NCBI GenBank assembly: GCA_964617875.1
Contig: CAZUAI010000083.1
Span: 1 to 24,743, forward strand
Direction: 5' to 3'
Length of the DNA: 24,743 bases
Source: CAZMVY01 sp964617875
Lineage (GTDB): Bacteria; Planctomycetota; Phycisphaerae; UBA1845; PWPN01
A model generated the notes under the pieces. The model saw nothing but the letters and a program-made list of their open reading frames with translations, ran no database searches and was not told where the DNA came from. This document shows positions 14,805-23,780 of this stretch, in pieces. The translations under genes were made by a program, and so were the position numbers. Within the stretch, counting starts at the first letter, position 1. Every line of letters begins with the position of its first letter.

Positions 14805-16037
14805 CTACGTCGCGTGCACGGCGACGGGTTGCGGCGAGACGTTGGCGAGCATGCGGTCGAGGGCGAGGACAGCGAGGCGCTTCGTCTCCGGATCGACCGT
14901 GATCCGGTTGACGATGCGGCCCTCGGCAAGGTTGTCCAGCGCATACAGCAGGTGCGGCATGTCGATGCGGTACATCGTGCTGCAGAGACATTGGATGCCC
15001 GCGAGCGAGCGGACCGTCTTGACGCCGGCGTGGCGGGTCGCGAGGCGGTTGACGAGGTTGATTTCCGTACCGACGGCCCAGCGAGACCCGGGCGGGGCCT
15101 CGTCGATCGTCTTGATGATGAACTCGGTGCTGCCGGCGAGATCGGCCTTCTGCACGACGGACCAGTCGCACTCGGGATGGACGATGATCTTCCAGGGGGT
15201 GTCTTCCCTGGAGGCGGGAGAGCGAATCCGGTCACCCTCACCCCGGCCCTCTCCCTTGGAGGGAGAGGAGGCAAGGTCACCCTCACCCCGGCCCTCTCCC
15301 TTGAAGGGAGAGGGGGGAGTGCGGAACTGGTCGCACTGCTCGGGGGTGAAAAGCTGGTGTACGCTGCAGTGGCCCTTCCAGAGGATGAACTTCGCCTCGC
15401 GAATCCGTGCGGCGGTCAGGCCACCGCCGTCGGCGTTCGGGTCGTAGACGACCATCGAGTCAAGCGGCCAGCCGAGGCCGTACGCGGCGTTGCGTCCGAG
15501 GTGCTGGTCGGGCAGAAACATCACCTTGCCGCCCTGCGTCAGGGCCCATTGAATGACCTGCGGGGCGTTCGAGCTGGTGCAGCACGCGCCGCCGTGGCCG
15601 CCACAGAACGCCTTGATGCTCGCCGCCGAGTTCACGTAGGTGATGGGGATGATCGTCTCACCGGTCGCCGCCGTCAGGACCTCCCACGCCTCCTCCACCT
15701 GCTCGATCGCGGCCATGTCGGCCATGCTGCAGCCGGCCGACAGGTCCGGCAGGATGACCGCGACGCGGTCGTCCGTGAGGATGTCCGCGGACTCGGCCAT
15801 GAAATGTACGCCGCAGAAGACGACGAACTCGGCGTGCTTCTGCTCGGCGGCGATCTTCGAAAGCCGGAGGCTGTCGCCGGTGAAGTCGGCGAAGCGGATG
15901 ACGTCATCCTGCTGGTAATGGTGGCCGAGGATGACGAGCCGCCGCCCGAGCTGCCGCTTTCGCTCGCCGATGGCGTCGGCCAGCTCGGCGTCGGTCCGTT
16001 GCATATAGCACGGGGGCAATGGCGGCTGGTAGAGCAT
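14805..16037 (-). CDS. nadA: Quinolinate synthase, with in-frame repeat insertion
   Basis: A 410-residue quinolinate synthase, which condenses iminoaspartate with dihydroxyacetone phosphate in NAD biosynthesis using a [4Fe-4S] cluster. Key features: GHHYQQDDV near residue 38; Cys103 (SAGCSMAD), Cys224 (WKGHCSVH) and Cys350 or 352 (QCLCSTM) as cluster ligands; PDQHLG at 176-181; VGTEINLV; IVHPEC at 285-290. The enzyme is usually 300-370 residues. The excess is a Gly/Glu/Lys-rich segment at about 239-278, encoded by two copies of a palindromic DNA repeat, placed in the variable linker between KGHCSVHQLF and IVHPEC. The reading frame is intact, so the enzyme may remain active. ATG at 16037 is the longest start (alternative Met12); no ribosome-binding site is evident. 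It lies 42 bases after the TPR gene. No nadB or nadC is here. Confidence 0.95.
   Translation of the reverse strand: MLYQPPLPPCYMQRTDAELADAIGERKRQLGRRLVILGHHYQQDDVIRFADFTGDSLRLSKIAAEQKHAEFVVFCGVHFMAESADILTDDRVAVILPDLSAGCSMADMAAIEQVEEAWEVLTAATGETIIPITYVNSAASIKAFCGGHGGACCTSSNAPQVIQWALTQGGKVMFLPDQHLGRNAAYGLGWPLDSMVVYDPNADGGGLTAARIREAKFILWKGHCSVHQLFTPEQCDQFRTPPSPFKGEGRGEGDLASSPSKGEGRGEGDRIRSPASREDTPWKIIVHPECDWSVVQKADLAGSTEFIIKTIDEAPPGSRWAVGTEINLVNRLATRHAGVKTVRSLAGIQCLCSTMYRIDMPHLLYALDNLAEGRIVNRITVDPETKRLAVLALDRMLANVSPQPVAVHAT
15230..15314. repeat. Tandem palindromic repeat inserted inside nadA
   Basis: Two units 45 bases apart (15230-15268 and 15275-15313) match at 38 of 39 positions. Each starts GGTCACCCTCACCCCGG and ends in a hairpin: CCTCTCCCT, loop TGG, AGGGAGAGG in the first; CCCTCTCCCT, loop TGA, AGGGAGAGGG in the second. 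The 45-base period is 15 codons, so nadA stays in frame, encoding two KGEGRGEGD peptides. This type of sequence is familiar to me as a common intergenic repeat in many bacteria; that is recollection, not a search. Confidence 0.88.
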
Positions 16038-16079
16038 CGCGGGCGAGTATAGCGCGCCGGGCCGGACGATTCCAGCGTG

Positions 16080-19000
16080 TCATCGCTTCGCCGGGGCGGA
16101 CGTCGTCGTGACGGGGCGCGTGTTCGGCGGCAGCTTGGCCAGCAGTTCGGCGGCGAGCTTCGTCTCGCGAAACTCGGCCGCGCCCGCGAGCCTGCCGACA
16201 TTGGCCAGGTGCAGCCGCGCCATCTCGTCCTGCCCGAGCTTGTGGTAGCAGAGGCCGATGTGGTACTGCATGCGCGGGTCGTTGCCGAGCGTCTCGAGCG
16301 CGGCCAGCAATTCGGGCAGCGCGCCCTTCGCATCGCCCCGCTTGAGCCGCACCCAGCCCAGCGTGTCGCGGGCGCCCGCGTGGGCCGGGGCCGCGGCAAC
16401 GGCTTTTTCCGCCAACTGCTGCGCCCGCTCGAGTGCCGCGGCGTCGCCGTCGTGCACCTCGGCAAGCAGGTAGGCCACGTTGTTGTTCGCGTCGGCGTTG
16501 TCGGGCTGCGCGGCCAGCGCCCGCTCGAACCATTTCAACGCCTCATCGAGGCGGTTCTGCCTCATGAAGGCGTCGCCGCCGGCGGTAAGCAACGAGACGC
16601 CGATCGTGCTGCCCGCCTCCGCCTCGTTGATCTGCCTGACCGCACCGTCGTAGTCGCCGGCGGCCAGCGCCTTCCAGATGCCCAGCTCAACACCCCACCT
16701 GGTCTTGCCGTACACCGCCATGGCCGCATCGCCCACCCTGGCGGCCTCGTTCCGCTTGCCCAGCGCGTTCAAGAGCGGCGCCCACACGATCGGCACCAGC
16801 GGCGAGTCTGGATCGAGCTGGTTCGCCTGCTCGCAGAAGTAGTCCGCCAGCCACGCCTGGCCGGTCATGTGCGCCGCGAGCGATTGCACAAGGAGCCGGC
16901 AGACCTGGCCGGCCTGCGGCCGTGACGCCGAGGGTGAGCCGGCGTAAACGCGGATCAGTTCGGCCAGCGCCTTCTCGCCGGCGGCACCCTGCAGCAACTC
17001 GAGGATGGGCTTCGGATCCGGATTGACGGCGAGCATCGTAAGCACGCACGCCAGCTGGAGCCCCTCCTGTCCGCGCGGATTCCGGATGTACTCGACGAGC
17101 GAAGCCGGCTGCGAGGCGGGCGCCGACGCCGTACGTTCGGCCAGGGGCCGCACGACCTGCGCGAGCAGCGAAGCGGGGGGCTCCTTTGCCAGTTCGGCGG
17201 CCGCCGCCTGGTTGTCGCCCGCCGCGAGGTGATAGAGCGCAAGCTGCCAGCGGAACTCGCTGCGATCGGGGAACACCGCCACGACGTCCCGCAACGCGGC
17301 GATCGCGGCGGGCCAGTCCCGCTTCTTCGCCGCCAGTCCGGCGAGCGCGATTCGCCACGTGACCGCCTGCCGGGTGCGCGGCGCCGTCTTCGCCACCTGG
17401 GCCTCGGCCACCTTCGTCGCCTCGTCCATCCGCCTGGCGGCCGCGAGCGCATCGCACAGTTCGTAGGCGACCTCCCCGTCGTCCGCGCGTGCGGCCAGAA
17501 GCGACTGGTAAACGGCGATGGCATCGTCCGTTTTGCCCGTCTGACGGAGATCGCGGGCCAGCATCAGCCGGGCGGCGCGGTAATGAGGCGACGACTCGGG
17601 CACCTTGGCGAGTTCGGCCTGGGCCTCCGCGTGTTGCCCGAGCCCGATCAGCGCCTGCGCGATCGTCAGGACATAGGGCCGGCCTGTGGCGGGCAGGCCG
17701 CTGAGCAGGGACCGCAGCCCCGCGACCGCTTCGGAATACAGGCCGAGCCGCACGAACAGGACGGCACGGTCGTAGGCCGCGACCAGCCGGGCGGTCTCGC
17801 CGAGGCGGGTCATGCGATCGAACGTGTCGAGGGCCGCCTCGTATTCGCGCCGCGCCGCCTGCACGGCGGCGAGCGTGCCGAGCATCTGCACGTTGTCCGG
17901 CCACCGGCGCAGGGCGTCGTTCACGGCGTTCAGCGCGTCGTCGGCCTTGCCGCCGGTCAGGAGGACCTGCACCTTGTCCTGCACGAGCTGCGGCGTGTCG
18001 GGCCGCGCGGCAATCGCCCGGTTCAGCTCGGCGACGGCCTTGTCCGTGCGCCCGATCTCCGCATAGTGGAGCGCGAGCTGCCGCCGGGTGGTGACGGCCG
18101 TATCGTCGTCGCCGATCTCCCGCGAGAGCCGGTCGAGCGCTTCGACCGCCCGGTCGGTCCTGCCGGCCCTCCGGTGAAACTGGTAAATCGAGAGCCAGCC
18201 GCTCACGCCCGTGTCCCGGTTCGACGTCAGCGCCTCGTAGTGCTTCAGCTCGCCGGCTGAGTCGTCTTTCATCCGGCAACACACCGCCAGGGCGTTTCGC
18301 AGAGCGCGTTGGGCCGCCGCGTTCGAGGAGAAGCGGGCGTCGGCGAGAAGGTCGGTGTAGATCTTCATGGCGTCATCGAACTTGCCCATCTGGGCCAGGA
18401 TCATTCCCCTGGACAGCGCGAGGGGCAGGGGCCTGGCATTCTTGAGGCCGTTCAGCCGCTCGAGCGCGCCGGCGGGGGTGTCAAACGACAGCCAGATGCG
18501 CACCAACTGGTCGTAGACCTGACCGCCGCAGTCGGGCCGGGTTTCGATGAGGCGGACCAGTTGCCGGGCGGCGTCCTCGGCCTTTCCCTGCCGCATCAGG
18601 GCCGCCGCTGCCAGCGACAGCGCATCCGGGTCGTTCTTGTCGGAGCAGATTTCGACACACTTGTCGAACCGGCCCTGCTGATAGGCGAGCTGGGCCTGAA
18701 TCAGCCAGTCCTGCGCCGGGGAGCCCTGAAGCCGGTTCAGCGCCTCGAGGCGGCTGCCGGCCCGGTCGTAGTCCTGGCGCAGCAGGTCGATCCGTGCCGC
18801 CAGCCGCAAGGCGGCCGCGTTGCTCGGCGCATCCCGCAGGAGCCCCTCGCAGATCGTTTCGGCCTCGTCCAACTGGCCCACGTTGGCGTACACTTGCGCG
18901 GCCGCGAGGCGAACGGTGGGGTCGCGCGGGTCGCTTTCGACAGCGCGTGCCGCCTCCCGCGCCGCATCCTCGCCAAGGCCCTGCATCGCCAGGGTCCGGG

Positions 19001-20660
19001 CCAGCGCCAGGTGCCCCTGGGCCCACCGCGGGTTGGCGGCGACCACGTCCTCGAACATCTTCCTCGCCTCATCCACGCGGCCGCGCGCGAGGGCAAGGCC
19101 GGCCACCACGAGCTGCTGGCGCACGTCGCCGGCGTCCTGGCCGAGCCCGATCTGCCGGATCGTCTCCTCGGCCCGGTCCACCAACCCGGCCTGCAGGTAG
19201 AGATCCGCCACCAGCTCGCGCAATCCGCGCGGCGGGTTCGGACGCCGCGCCGTGCGGTCCAGGAGATCGATCGCCTCCTTGTCCCTGCCCCGGTCGAGGT
19301 AGTACTGCACCGCAAAGCGGAGGATCGGCTCGCTCTCCGGGGCGGCGGTCAGCGCGGCGGCGATCTGGGCGTCCGCCTCCGCCTCCTGGCCCTCCGCCAG
19401 CATGGCGCGAAGGAGCGCGATCCGCGCGTCGGCGTTGGTCGGATCGAGGTCCAACACCTCCTTGTACAGCTGACGTTCCATCTGCGGGTAACCCGTCTTC
19501 CGCTGCACCTCGGCCATCAGCAGCTTGTAGGCGATCGAATCGGGGATCGTCTGGCCGAGCGGCTGAATCAGCTCTTTGGCCTTCTCGGGCTGGCCGGAGG
19601 CGAGGAGCAACTGTCCTTTGAGCATCCGCCCCCAGGGCGAGGACGGGTTGATTTCGAGGATTCGATCGACCTGGGCCGCCGCCGCTGTGGCGTCGCCGCG
19701 AGCCAGCAGGACGCGCGCGAGGTAAACCCGCGCATCGGCGCTTTTCGGATGGGTTTTGAGAAACGCTTCAAGGATGTCGATGGCCCGTTGCGACGCCTTC
19801 CAGTCGTCGGCGGTCACCGGCGACGCGGCGCGGTTCATCAGGCTCTGCACGGCCGTGAGGGTCGCGCGTTCCGTGGCCGCGTTGCTCCTGGCGAGGAGGT
19901 CGTATACATCGAGTACCGCGTCCGAACGCCCCAGGCTCATCGCAAGGTCTTCGGCCGATTCGGCGGCGACCGCGTTCTTCCCGTTCTTGCGCAGCGAAGC
20001 CAGGAACGAGGCCAGTCCCGCCTCCCCTTCGGCGGCCGTTCGCCGGGCGTACTCATCCGCGCGTTTTCGCAGGTCCGCCGCCTGCCCTGCGTCGGTGCCC
20101 TGGAGCCGCGCGGCCTCGCTCCGCAGGGTGCGTTCGTGGAGGCCGTTGAGCCTGAACAGCAAGTGATGGCAATGCCCACGCTCGGCAAGCACGTCGGCGT
20201 TTTCCCTGTCCCCCAGGGCCTCGGCGTCCTCCACGGCCTTGAAGGCCTGCGCACACAATGCCTCGGCGCTGAAGAACTCGGTCTCGACCGGGGTGCGTAC
20301 GAGCGCCGCGTATTTCTTGCCGGCGTCGGCACGGAACGCGGCGGACCGGAGCAGGTGGGGCTCCACGCTCCCGGGATTGATCTTCGCGGCCGCTTCGGCG
20401 TGCCGGCGGGCCTCGTCGGTGCGGCCGAGCCGGATCTCGGTCGTCGCCAGCCATCGCGCCGCGAGGAAGCTGTCGGGATAGCGGCGGTGCGCTTCCTCGA
20501 ACAGGTCGGCAGCCTGATTCAGATCGCCTTTCTGGAACGCGATCTGGCCGCGGGCCAGAATCTTGCCTTCGCTGTTTCGGCGGTTGTACAACCAGAAGAC
20601 GGTGCCGACGACCACGACGGCGATCAACACGCCCCACGTTACCGCTTGCCGCATCTTCAT
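16080..20660 (-). CDS. Giant membrane-anchored TPR-repeat protein
   Basis: A 1526-residue protein with one N-terminal transmembrane helix (about residues 6-24, VTWGVLIAVVVVGTVFWLY), then almost nothing but tetratricopeptide repeats to the C-terminus. Typical repeats carry A-x-x-x-F/L-x-x-A, G-x-x-x-x-A and P in 34-residue periods (for example GDLNQAADLFEEAHRRYPDS, near residue 45). I estimate 30 or more repeats but did not count them exactly. The short C-terminal tail is Thr/Pro/Ala-rich. TPR solenoids bind protein partners; this one most likely faces the periplasm and scaffolds an envelope complex, perhaps for exopolysaccharide or secretion. GGAG seven bases upstream fixes the start at 20660. 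A TATACT box at 20737-20732 (minus strand) may be its -10 element. nadA follows after 42 bases. Confidence 0.88.
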   Translation of the reverse strand: MKMRQAVTWGVLIAVVVVGTVFWLYNRRNSEGKILARGQIAFQKGDLNQAADLFEEAHRRYPDSFLAARWLATTEIRLGRTDEARRHAEAAAKINPGSVEPHLLRSAAFRADAGKKYAALVRTPVETEFFSAEALCAQAFKAVEDAEALGDRENADVLAERGHCHHLLFRLNGLHERTLRSEAARLQGTDAGQAADLRKRADEYARRTAAEGEAGLASFLASLRKNGKNAVAAESAEDLAMSLGRSDAVLDVYDLLARSNAATERATLTAVQSLMNRAASPVTADDWKASQRAIDILEAFLKTHPKSADARVYLARVLLARGDATAAAAQVDRILEINPSSPWGRMLKGQLLLASGQPEKAKELIQPLGQTIPDSIAYKLLMAEVQRKTGYPQMERQLYKEVLDLDPTNADARIALLRAMLAEGQEAEADAQIAAALTAAPESEPILRFAVQYYLDRGRDKEAIDLLDRTARRPNPPRGLRELVADLYLQAGLVDRAEETIRQIGLGQDAGDVRQQLVVAGLALARGRVDEARKMFEDVVAANPRWAQGHLALARTLAMQGLGEDAAREAARAVESDPRDPTVRLAAAQVYANVGQLDEAETICEGLLRDAPSNAAALRLAARIDLLRQDYDRAGSRLEALNRLQGSPAQDWLIQAQLAYQQGRFDKCVEICSDKNDPDALSLAAAALMRQGKAEDAARQLVRLIETRPDCGGQVYDQLVRIWLSFDTPAGALERLNGLKNARPLPLALSRGMILAQMGKFDDAMKIYTDLLADARFSSNAAAQRALRNALAVCCRMKDDSAGELKHYEALTSNRDTGVSGWLSIYQFHRRAGRTDRAVEALDRLSREIGDDDTAVTTRRQLALHYAEIGRTDKAVAELNRAIAARPDTPQLVQDKVQVLLTGGKADDALNAVNDALRRWPDNVQMLGTLAAVQAARREYEAALDTFDRMTRLGETARLVAAYDRAVLFVRLGLYSEAVAGLRSLLSGLPATGRPYVLTIAQALIGLGQHAEAQAELAKVPESSPHYRAARLMLARDLRQTGKTDDAIAVYQSLLAARADDGEVAYELCDALAAARRMDEATKVAEAQVAKTAPRTRQAVTWRIALAGLAAKKRDWPAAIAALRDVVAVFPDRSEFRWQLALYHLAAGDNQAAAAELAKEPPASLLAQVVRPLAERTASAPASQPASLVEYIRNPRGQEGLQLACVLTMLAVNPDPKPILELLQGAAGEKALAELIRVYAGSPSASRPQAGQVCRLLVQSLAAHMTGQAWLADYFCEQANQLDPDSPLVPIVWAPLLNALGKRNEAARVGDAAMAVYGKTRWGVELGIWKALAAGDYDGAVRQINEAEAGSTIGVSLLTAGGDAFMRQNRLDEALKWFERALAAQPDNADANNNVAYLLAEVHDGDAAALERAQQLAEKAVAAAPAHAGARDTLGWVRLKRGDAKGALPELLAALETLGNDPRMQYHIGLCYHKLGQDEMARLHLANVGRLAGAAEFRETKLAAELLAKLPPNTRPVTTTSAPAKR

Positions 20661-20786
20661 CGCAGAACTCCGCATGTCAGAACACAGGTACAACCGGTTC
20701 GCCGTCAGACCGACAGCGTACGGCGACAGACAGTATACCCCCCGGTTGCCCGTTCCGCACCAGGAACGCCGATACGCGCCGCGGCT

Positions 20787-21611
20787 CTACATGCACAAGA
20801 GGAACCGCCCTACATCAAGGAAACGCAGTCGCTGGGGAAGCGTCGGGTAGCAGGCCTCGATGACGGCCCGCTGGATGGGGAGGGCCTCCGTCAGGACCGG
20901 GGGCCTGACGGCGACGAGCGTCGCCGCCCGCCGATCGTTCAGGCGATAGTCCTCACGGCCGCCGCCGTCCTCCTCGACCGCGGCACCCCAGTGGCCGAGA
21001 GACTCATCCACCTGACGCATCAGCTCCGGCGGCGTGAGATCCAGGACAAGCGGCACCGCCGGGCTGCCGTTGACGTGCGGGCAGGGACGCACGTCGGCGT
21101 GCTGCTCGAAAGGCAGCCGGTGAAGGTAGAACGAGGCGTGGTGCGGGTGGCACAGGACGATCAGCCGCGTGAGGTCGAGTTGCCTGGCGGTGGCGAGCAG
21201 AAGGCGCAAGAGGGCGCGCAACTGCGGCCACGCGCGGGCGACCGACATGCGGCGATCGGCCAGCATCGTGGCCTCCCCCGGCCGGTGGCCGGCGCGCTTC
21301 AGCGATTCATACGTATCCGGGAACACGTCGCAACAGGGCAGGCCCATGCGGCTGTCCGGGACGAGCGTGACCGTTCCCGTAATCGTGCCGTCGAGAATGC
21401 CCACAAGCGTCCGGGTGTCCGGGTACAGGTTGAAGATGTTGAAATGGTAGACGCCGGATTCCGCCGTCTTGTAGCGAAGGCGAACGTAGTTGTCCTGCAC
21501 CAGGGCAAACGCGCCGAGGAGGTCGGCGAGCCCCGCGACCTTGCGCACGTCCGGGATGCGGATGGTCTCGCCGGCGCGAATACCGCTCTCTTCGATGGGG
21601 ACTGTGGCCAT
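20787..21611 (-). CDS. FeeM-like N-acyl amino acid synthase (GNAT superfamily)
   Basis: A 274-residue protein resembling FeeM, an acyl-ACP-dependent N-acyl amino acid synthase related to the acyl-homoserine lactone synthases. Visible landmarks: an early VRLRY (43-47); LVGILDGTITGTVTLVPDS (69-87), the GNAT strand and P-D segment; GEATMLADRR (112-121); a helix with LLRLLLATARQ; CHPHHASFYLHRLPFEQ (154-170), like the family's N-P-R-H-x-x-F-Y-x-x-x-L-G-F; and PCPHVNGSPAV (176-186), like P-x-P-x-V-N-G-A-P-A-V. The product would be a fatty-acylated amino acid, used in the FeeM systems in natural-product pathways and possibly as a signal. The last 85 residues are less conserved. It follows the patatin gene by 13 bases. 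Substrate is unknown. Confidence 0.72.
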   Translation of the reverse strand: MATVPIEESGIRAGETIRIPDVRKVAGLADLLGAFALVQDNYVRLRYKTAESGVYHFNIFNLYPDTRTLVGILDGTITGTVTLVPDSRMGLPCCDVFPDTYESLKRAGHRPGEATMLADRRMSVARAWPQLRALLRLLLATARQLDLTRLIVLCHPHHASFYLHRLPFEQHADVRPCPHVNGSPAVPLVLDLTPPELMRQVDESLGHWGAAVEEDGGGREDYRLNDRRAATLVAVRPPVLTEALPIQRAVIEACYPTLPQRLRFLDVGRFLLCM

Positions 21612-21624
21612 GGCGTTCAGCCTG

Positions 21625-22653
21625 TCATCCGCTCGCCGCGGCGAGCGCCGGGGCGGTGCCGACGGGGGCCTTCTCGCGCAACCCGAGCTTTTCGCGAATG
21701 TCGGGGATCGCCGCCGCCGTCTCCTCGTAGCCGATCGAGATCAGTTCCTTCATGCGCCGCATGTCGTTCCATCGGCCGTTCACCGCACGCAACCGGAGCA
21801 CGTAGTCCGCGTGAATCGAACGGTTCCGCAGCGCCCACTGGGCACCGATCCGGTGCGACTGGATCGCGTATTCGACAATCGTTCGCGGGGCCGTGGCGAC
21901 CTGCCGGGGCGGCAGGATGTCCACGCCGATCACCTGATCCGCCCCGAGCCACCGCGCCACCGACGCGGGGACCATGCACGCCACTCCGCCATCGACCAGC
22001 AGACGGTTCGCCACGCGCACCGGTTCGAAGATGACGGGAATCGCCGAAGACGCCGCGACGGCGACCGGCACGGGGGCCGTGATCCAGTCCACGCGCCGCA
22101 CGAGGGGCTCGTTCAACTCGCCGGACGAGCCGGGCGGGTCATCGGTCTCGGTCCACGATTCCCCGCCGCCGACACCGGCCCGGATGCGATCATGGTACTT
22201 CTCTGCCGTCAGAATCACCATCGATCCATCCAGCAGGTCCGTCGCGACGGCCGCGAACGGTTTCGGCATCCGGTCAAACTCGAGGATCGGCAGATTGTGC
22301 CGAAGCCACGCGGCCATGCGATCGTTCGACATCAGGGCCCGCATCGAGAAGAGGTGCCGCCGCAACTCCGCCCAACGCAGCCGGAGGGCCCGCTCGCGCA
22401 TTTCCTCCGGCGAGCAGCCGGCGGCGTAGAAGCACCCGACGAATGCCCCGGCGCTGGTGCCGGCGACGACATCGGCCTGGATGCCCGCTTCGTGCAGCGC
22501 CAGAACCGCGCCGACGTGCATGCCACCGAATGCCGCACCGCCGCCGAGCGCGAGCCCGATTCGCGGGCGAGCCGGCGGCGTTGTGCCACGCGCGGCGATT
22601 CCCTCACCGCCGATCCGTGTCCGCGGATCGGGACAGTCTCCTGGTATGCCCAT
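21625..22653 (-). CDS. Patatin-like phospholipase
   Basis: A 342-residue lipid acyl hydrolase of the patatin family. The oxyanion-hole motif is LALGGGAAFGG (34-44), the nucleophile is Ser67 in GTSAG (65-69) and the catalytic Asp is Asp221 in DGGV, so the Ser-Asp dyad is complete. A polar N-terminus of about 30 residues precedes the domain; no signal peptide is seen, so it should act on the cytoplasmic side. ATG at 22653 is preferred: the open frame continues upstream, but the extra residues do not look like part of the family. Only a weak GGTGG lies upstream. The FeeM-like gene follows after 13 bases, pointing to a joint lipid function. A loose TTGGCG/TACACC pair near 22696-22725 might be the promoter. 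Confidence 0.9.
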   Translation of the reverse strand: MGIPGDCPDPRTRIGGEGIAARGTTPPARPRIGLALGGGAAFGGMHVGAVLALHEAGIQADVVAGTSAGAFVGCFYAAGCSPEEMRERALRLRWAELRRHLFSMRALMSNDRMAAWLRHNLPILEFDRMPKPFAAVATDLLDGSMVILTAEKYHDRIRAGVGGGESWTETDDPPGSSGELNEPLVRRVDWITAPVPVAVAASSAIPVIFEPVRVANRLLVDGGVACMVPASVARWLGADQVIGVDILPPRQVATAPRTIVEYAIQSHRIGAQWALRNRSIHADYVLRLRAVNGRWNDMRRMKELISIGYEETAAAIPDIREKLGLREKAPVGTAPALAAASG

Positions 22654-22915
22654 TCGTTCCACCGTACGGCGCGCGCCCCTGGCGCGATAACCTTGGGTGT
22701 AGCATCGACCAACCATCGCCGCCAATTTAAGACCTTGCCGGAAAAGGCGATCGAGCCGAGCCTTGCGGCCGTTTACCGGATCACGCAGGACGCGATCGCA
22801 ACCGGCGCAAGCACGCGCGGCGTTCCGCGTCCCATAATGCGCCGCGCGGTATCGGCGGCCTGTACGGGTGAGCGGCGCGCCCGTTTCGCGGCGTCAGCGG
22901 GCGGGCGCATCGAGA

Positions 22916-23692
22916 TCAGGAAACGCGCTCCAGCACGACGAGGCACCGGAATCCGATCCAGCGGGCCAGGAACGAGGTGGCCCGCTCGATGCCCCATGCC
23001 AGCGGCCACGTGCAGCGGGGAAGCATGCAGGGCTTCTCGAAGCCGCCGGAGAGCGGGTACACGAACGTGCTGAGGGCCTGACGATGCCGGATCACCAGGC
23101 CGGGGAACCGCGACTCGAACCGCCGCCGGTCGCGCCAGAACAGCACCGTCGGAATCGCCTGGTTGCTCGACCACGCCCCGGCGGAATCGAAGACGGGTTC
23201 GTCATCCGGGCCGTCGAGCGGTCGGATGCGGCGGTCGGCCGGTTCGGGGTGCAGGAAGCGATAGACCGGCGAACTGATCCACGACAGGTACGGCTCGCAC
23301 ATCACCATCCGCCCGCCGACGGCCAGCGTGCGCTGCGTCTCGGCCAGGACGCGGGCGGTGAACGGCAGATGATGGAAGACGTCGAACAGGACGATGTTGC
23401 CCAGCGAAGCGTCGCGGAACGGCAGGCGGGCGGCGTCGGCGACGAGGTCGAGCCACGGGCTCCAACTGATGTCGCTGGACAGGCAGTCGGGGTGGAACTC
23501 CTTGAAGTTCCCGCTGCCGCCGCCGAGTTCCACGGTGGGACCGCGGCCGCGCGCCAGCCACGCCGTCATCCGCCCGTACAGGTTCTGGTAGACCTGCCGG
23601 GTCAGCGGGCGTTCGTCCCAGATGCGGCGGTGCCGCTCGAGGACGGGGTCCTCGACGGTGGAAGGTTTGTCTGCGTCACCAGTCGTGGTCAT
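22916..23692 (-). CDS. Class I SAM-dependent methyltransferase
   Basis: 258 residues with a Rossmann-type SAM-binding domain. Motif I is VELGGGSGNF (54-63), an acidic residue ends strand 2 (SSDISW, Asp74), DAARLPF (86-92) marks motif II, and VLFDVFHHL (101-109) marks motif III, followed by GGRMVMCEPY. The C-terminal half, rich in Trp, Tyr and Arg, would recognise the acceptor. Proteins of this layout often methylate small molecules or polysaccharide sugars, but the acceptor cannot be told here. No polysaccharide cluster flanks it. The ATG at 23692 has no evident ribosome-binding site. It is separated from recO upstream by 162 bases holding a hairpin repeat, and from the patatin gene by 262 bases in which I see nothing firm. 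Confidence 0.88.
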   Translation of the reverse strand: MTTTGDADKPSTVEDPVLERHRRIWDERPLTRQVYQNLYGRMTAWLARGRGPTVELGGGSGNFKEFHPDCLSSDISWSPWLDLVADAARLPFRDASLGNIVLFDVFHHLPFTARVLAETQRTLAVGGRMVMCEPYLSWISSPVYRFLHPEPADRRIRPLDGPDDEPVFDSAGAWSSNQAIPTVLFWRDRRRFESRFPGLVIRHRQALSTFVYPLSGGFEKPCMLPRCTWPLAWGIERATSFLARWIGFRCLVVLERVS

Positions 23693-23730
23693 CGGGTCGT
23701 TTCGTCTGCGTGATCGCCGGCTGCGGACCC

Positions 23731-23780
23731 GCAGGCGGGCGAACCTCCGGGCCCGCGAGTACGCGGCCCCGGAGAACCGC
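23731..23780. repeat. Dispersed hairpin repeat, copy 2
   Basis: A 50-base element matching 14749-14799 in the same orientation. The stem is stronger in this copy: CCGCG, loop AGTA, CGCGG, inside arms CTCCGG and CCGGAG. It lies 74 bases past the recO stop and 38 bases before the methyltransferase start, again between two minus-strand genes. Confidence 0.65.

Noticed and set aside
18309..22034. A 1241-codon open frame on the plus strand.
   Set aside because: It is antisense to the TPR, FeeM-like and patatin genes, with the same Arg/Gly/His-rich composition and no family signature.
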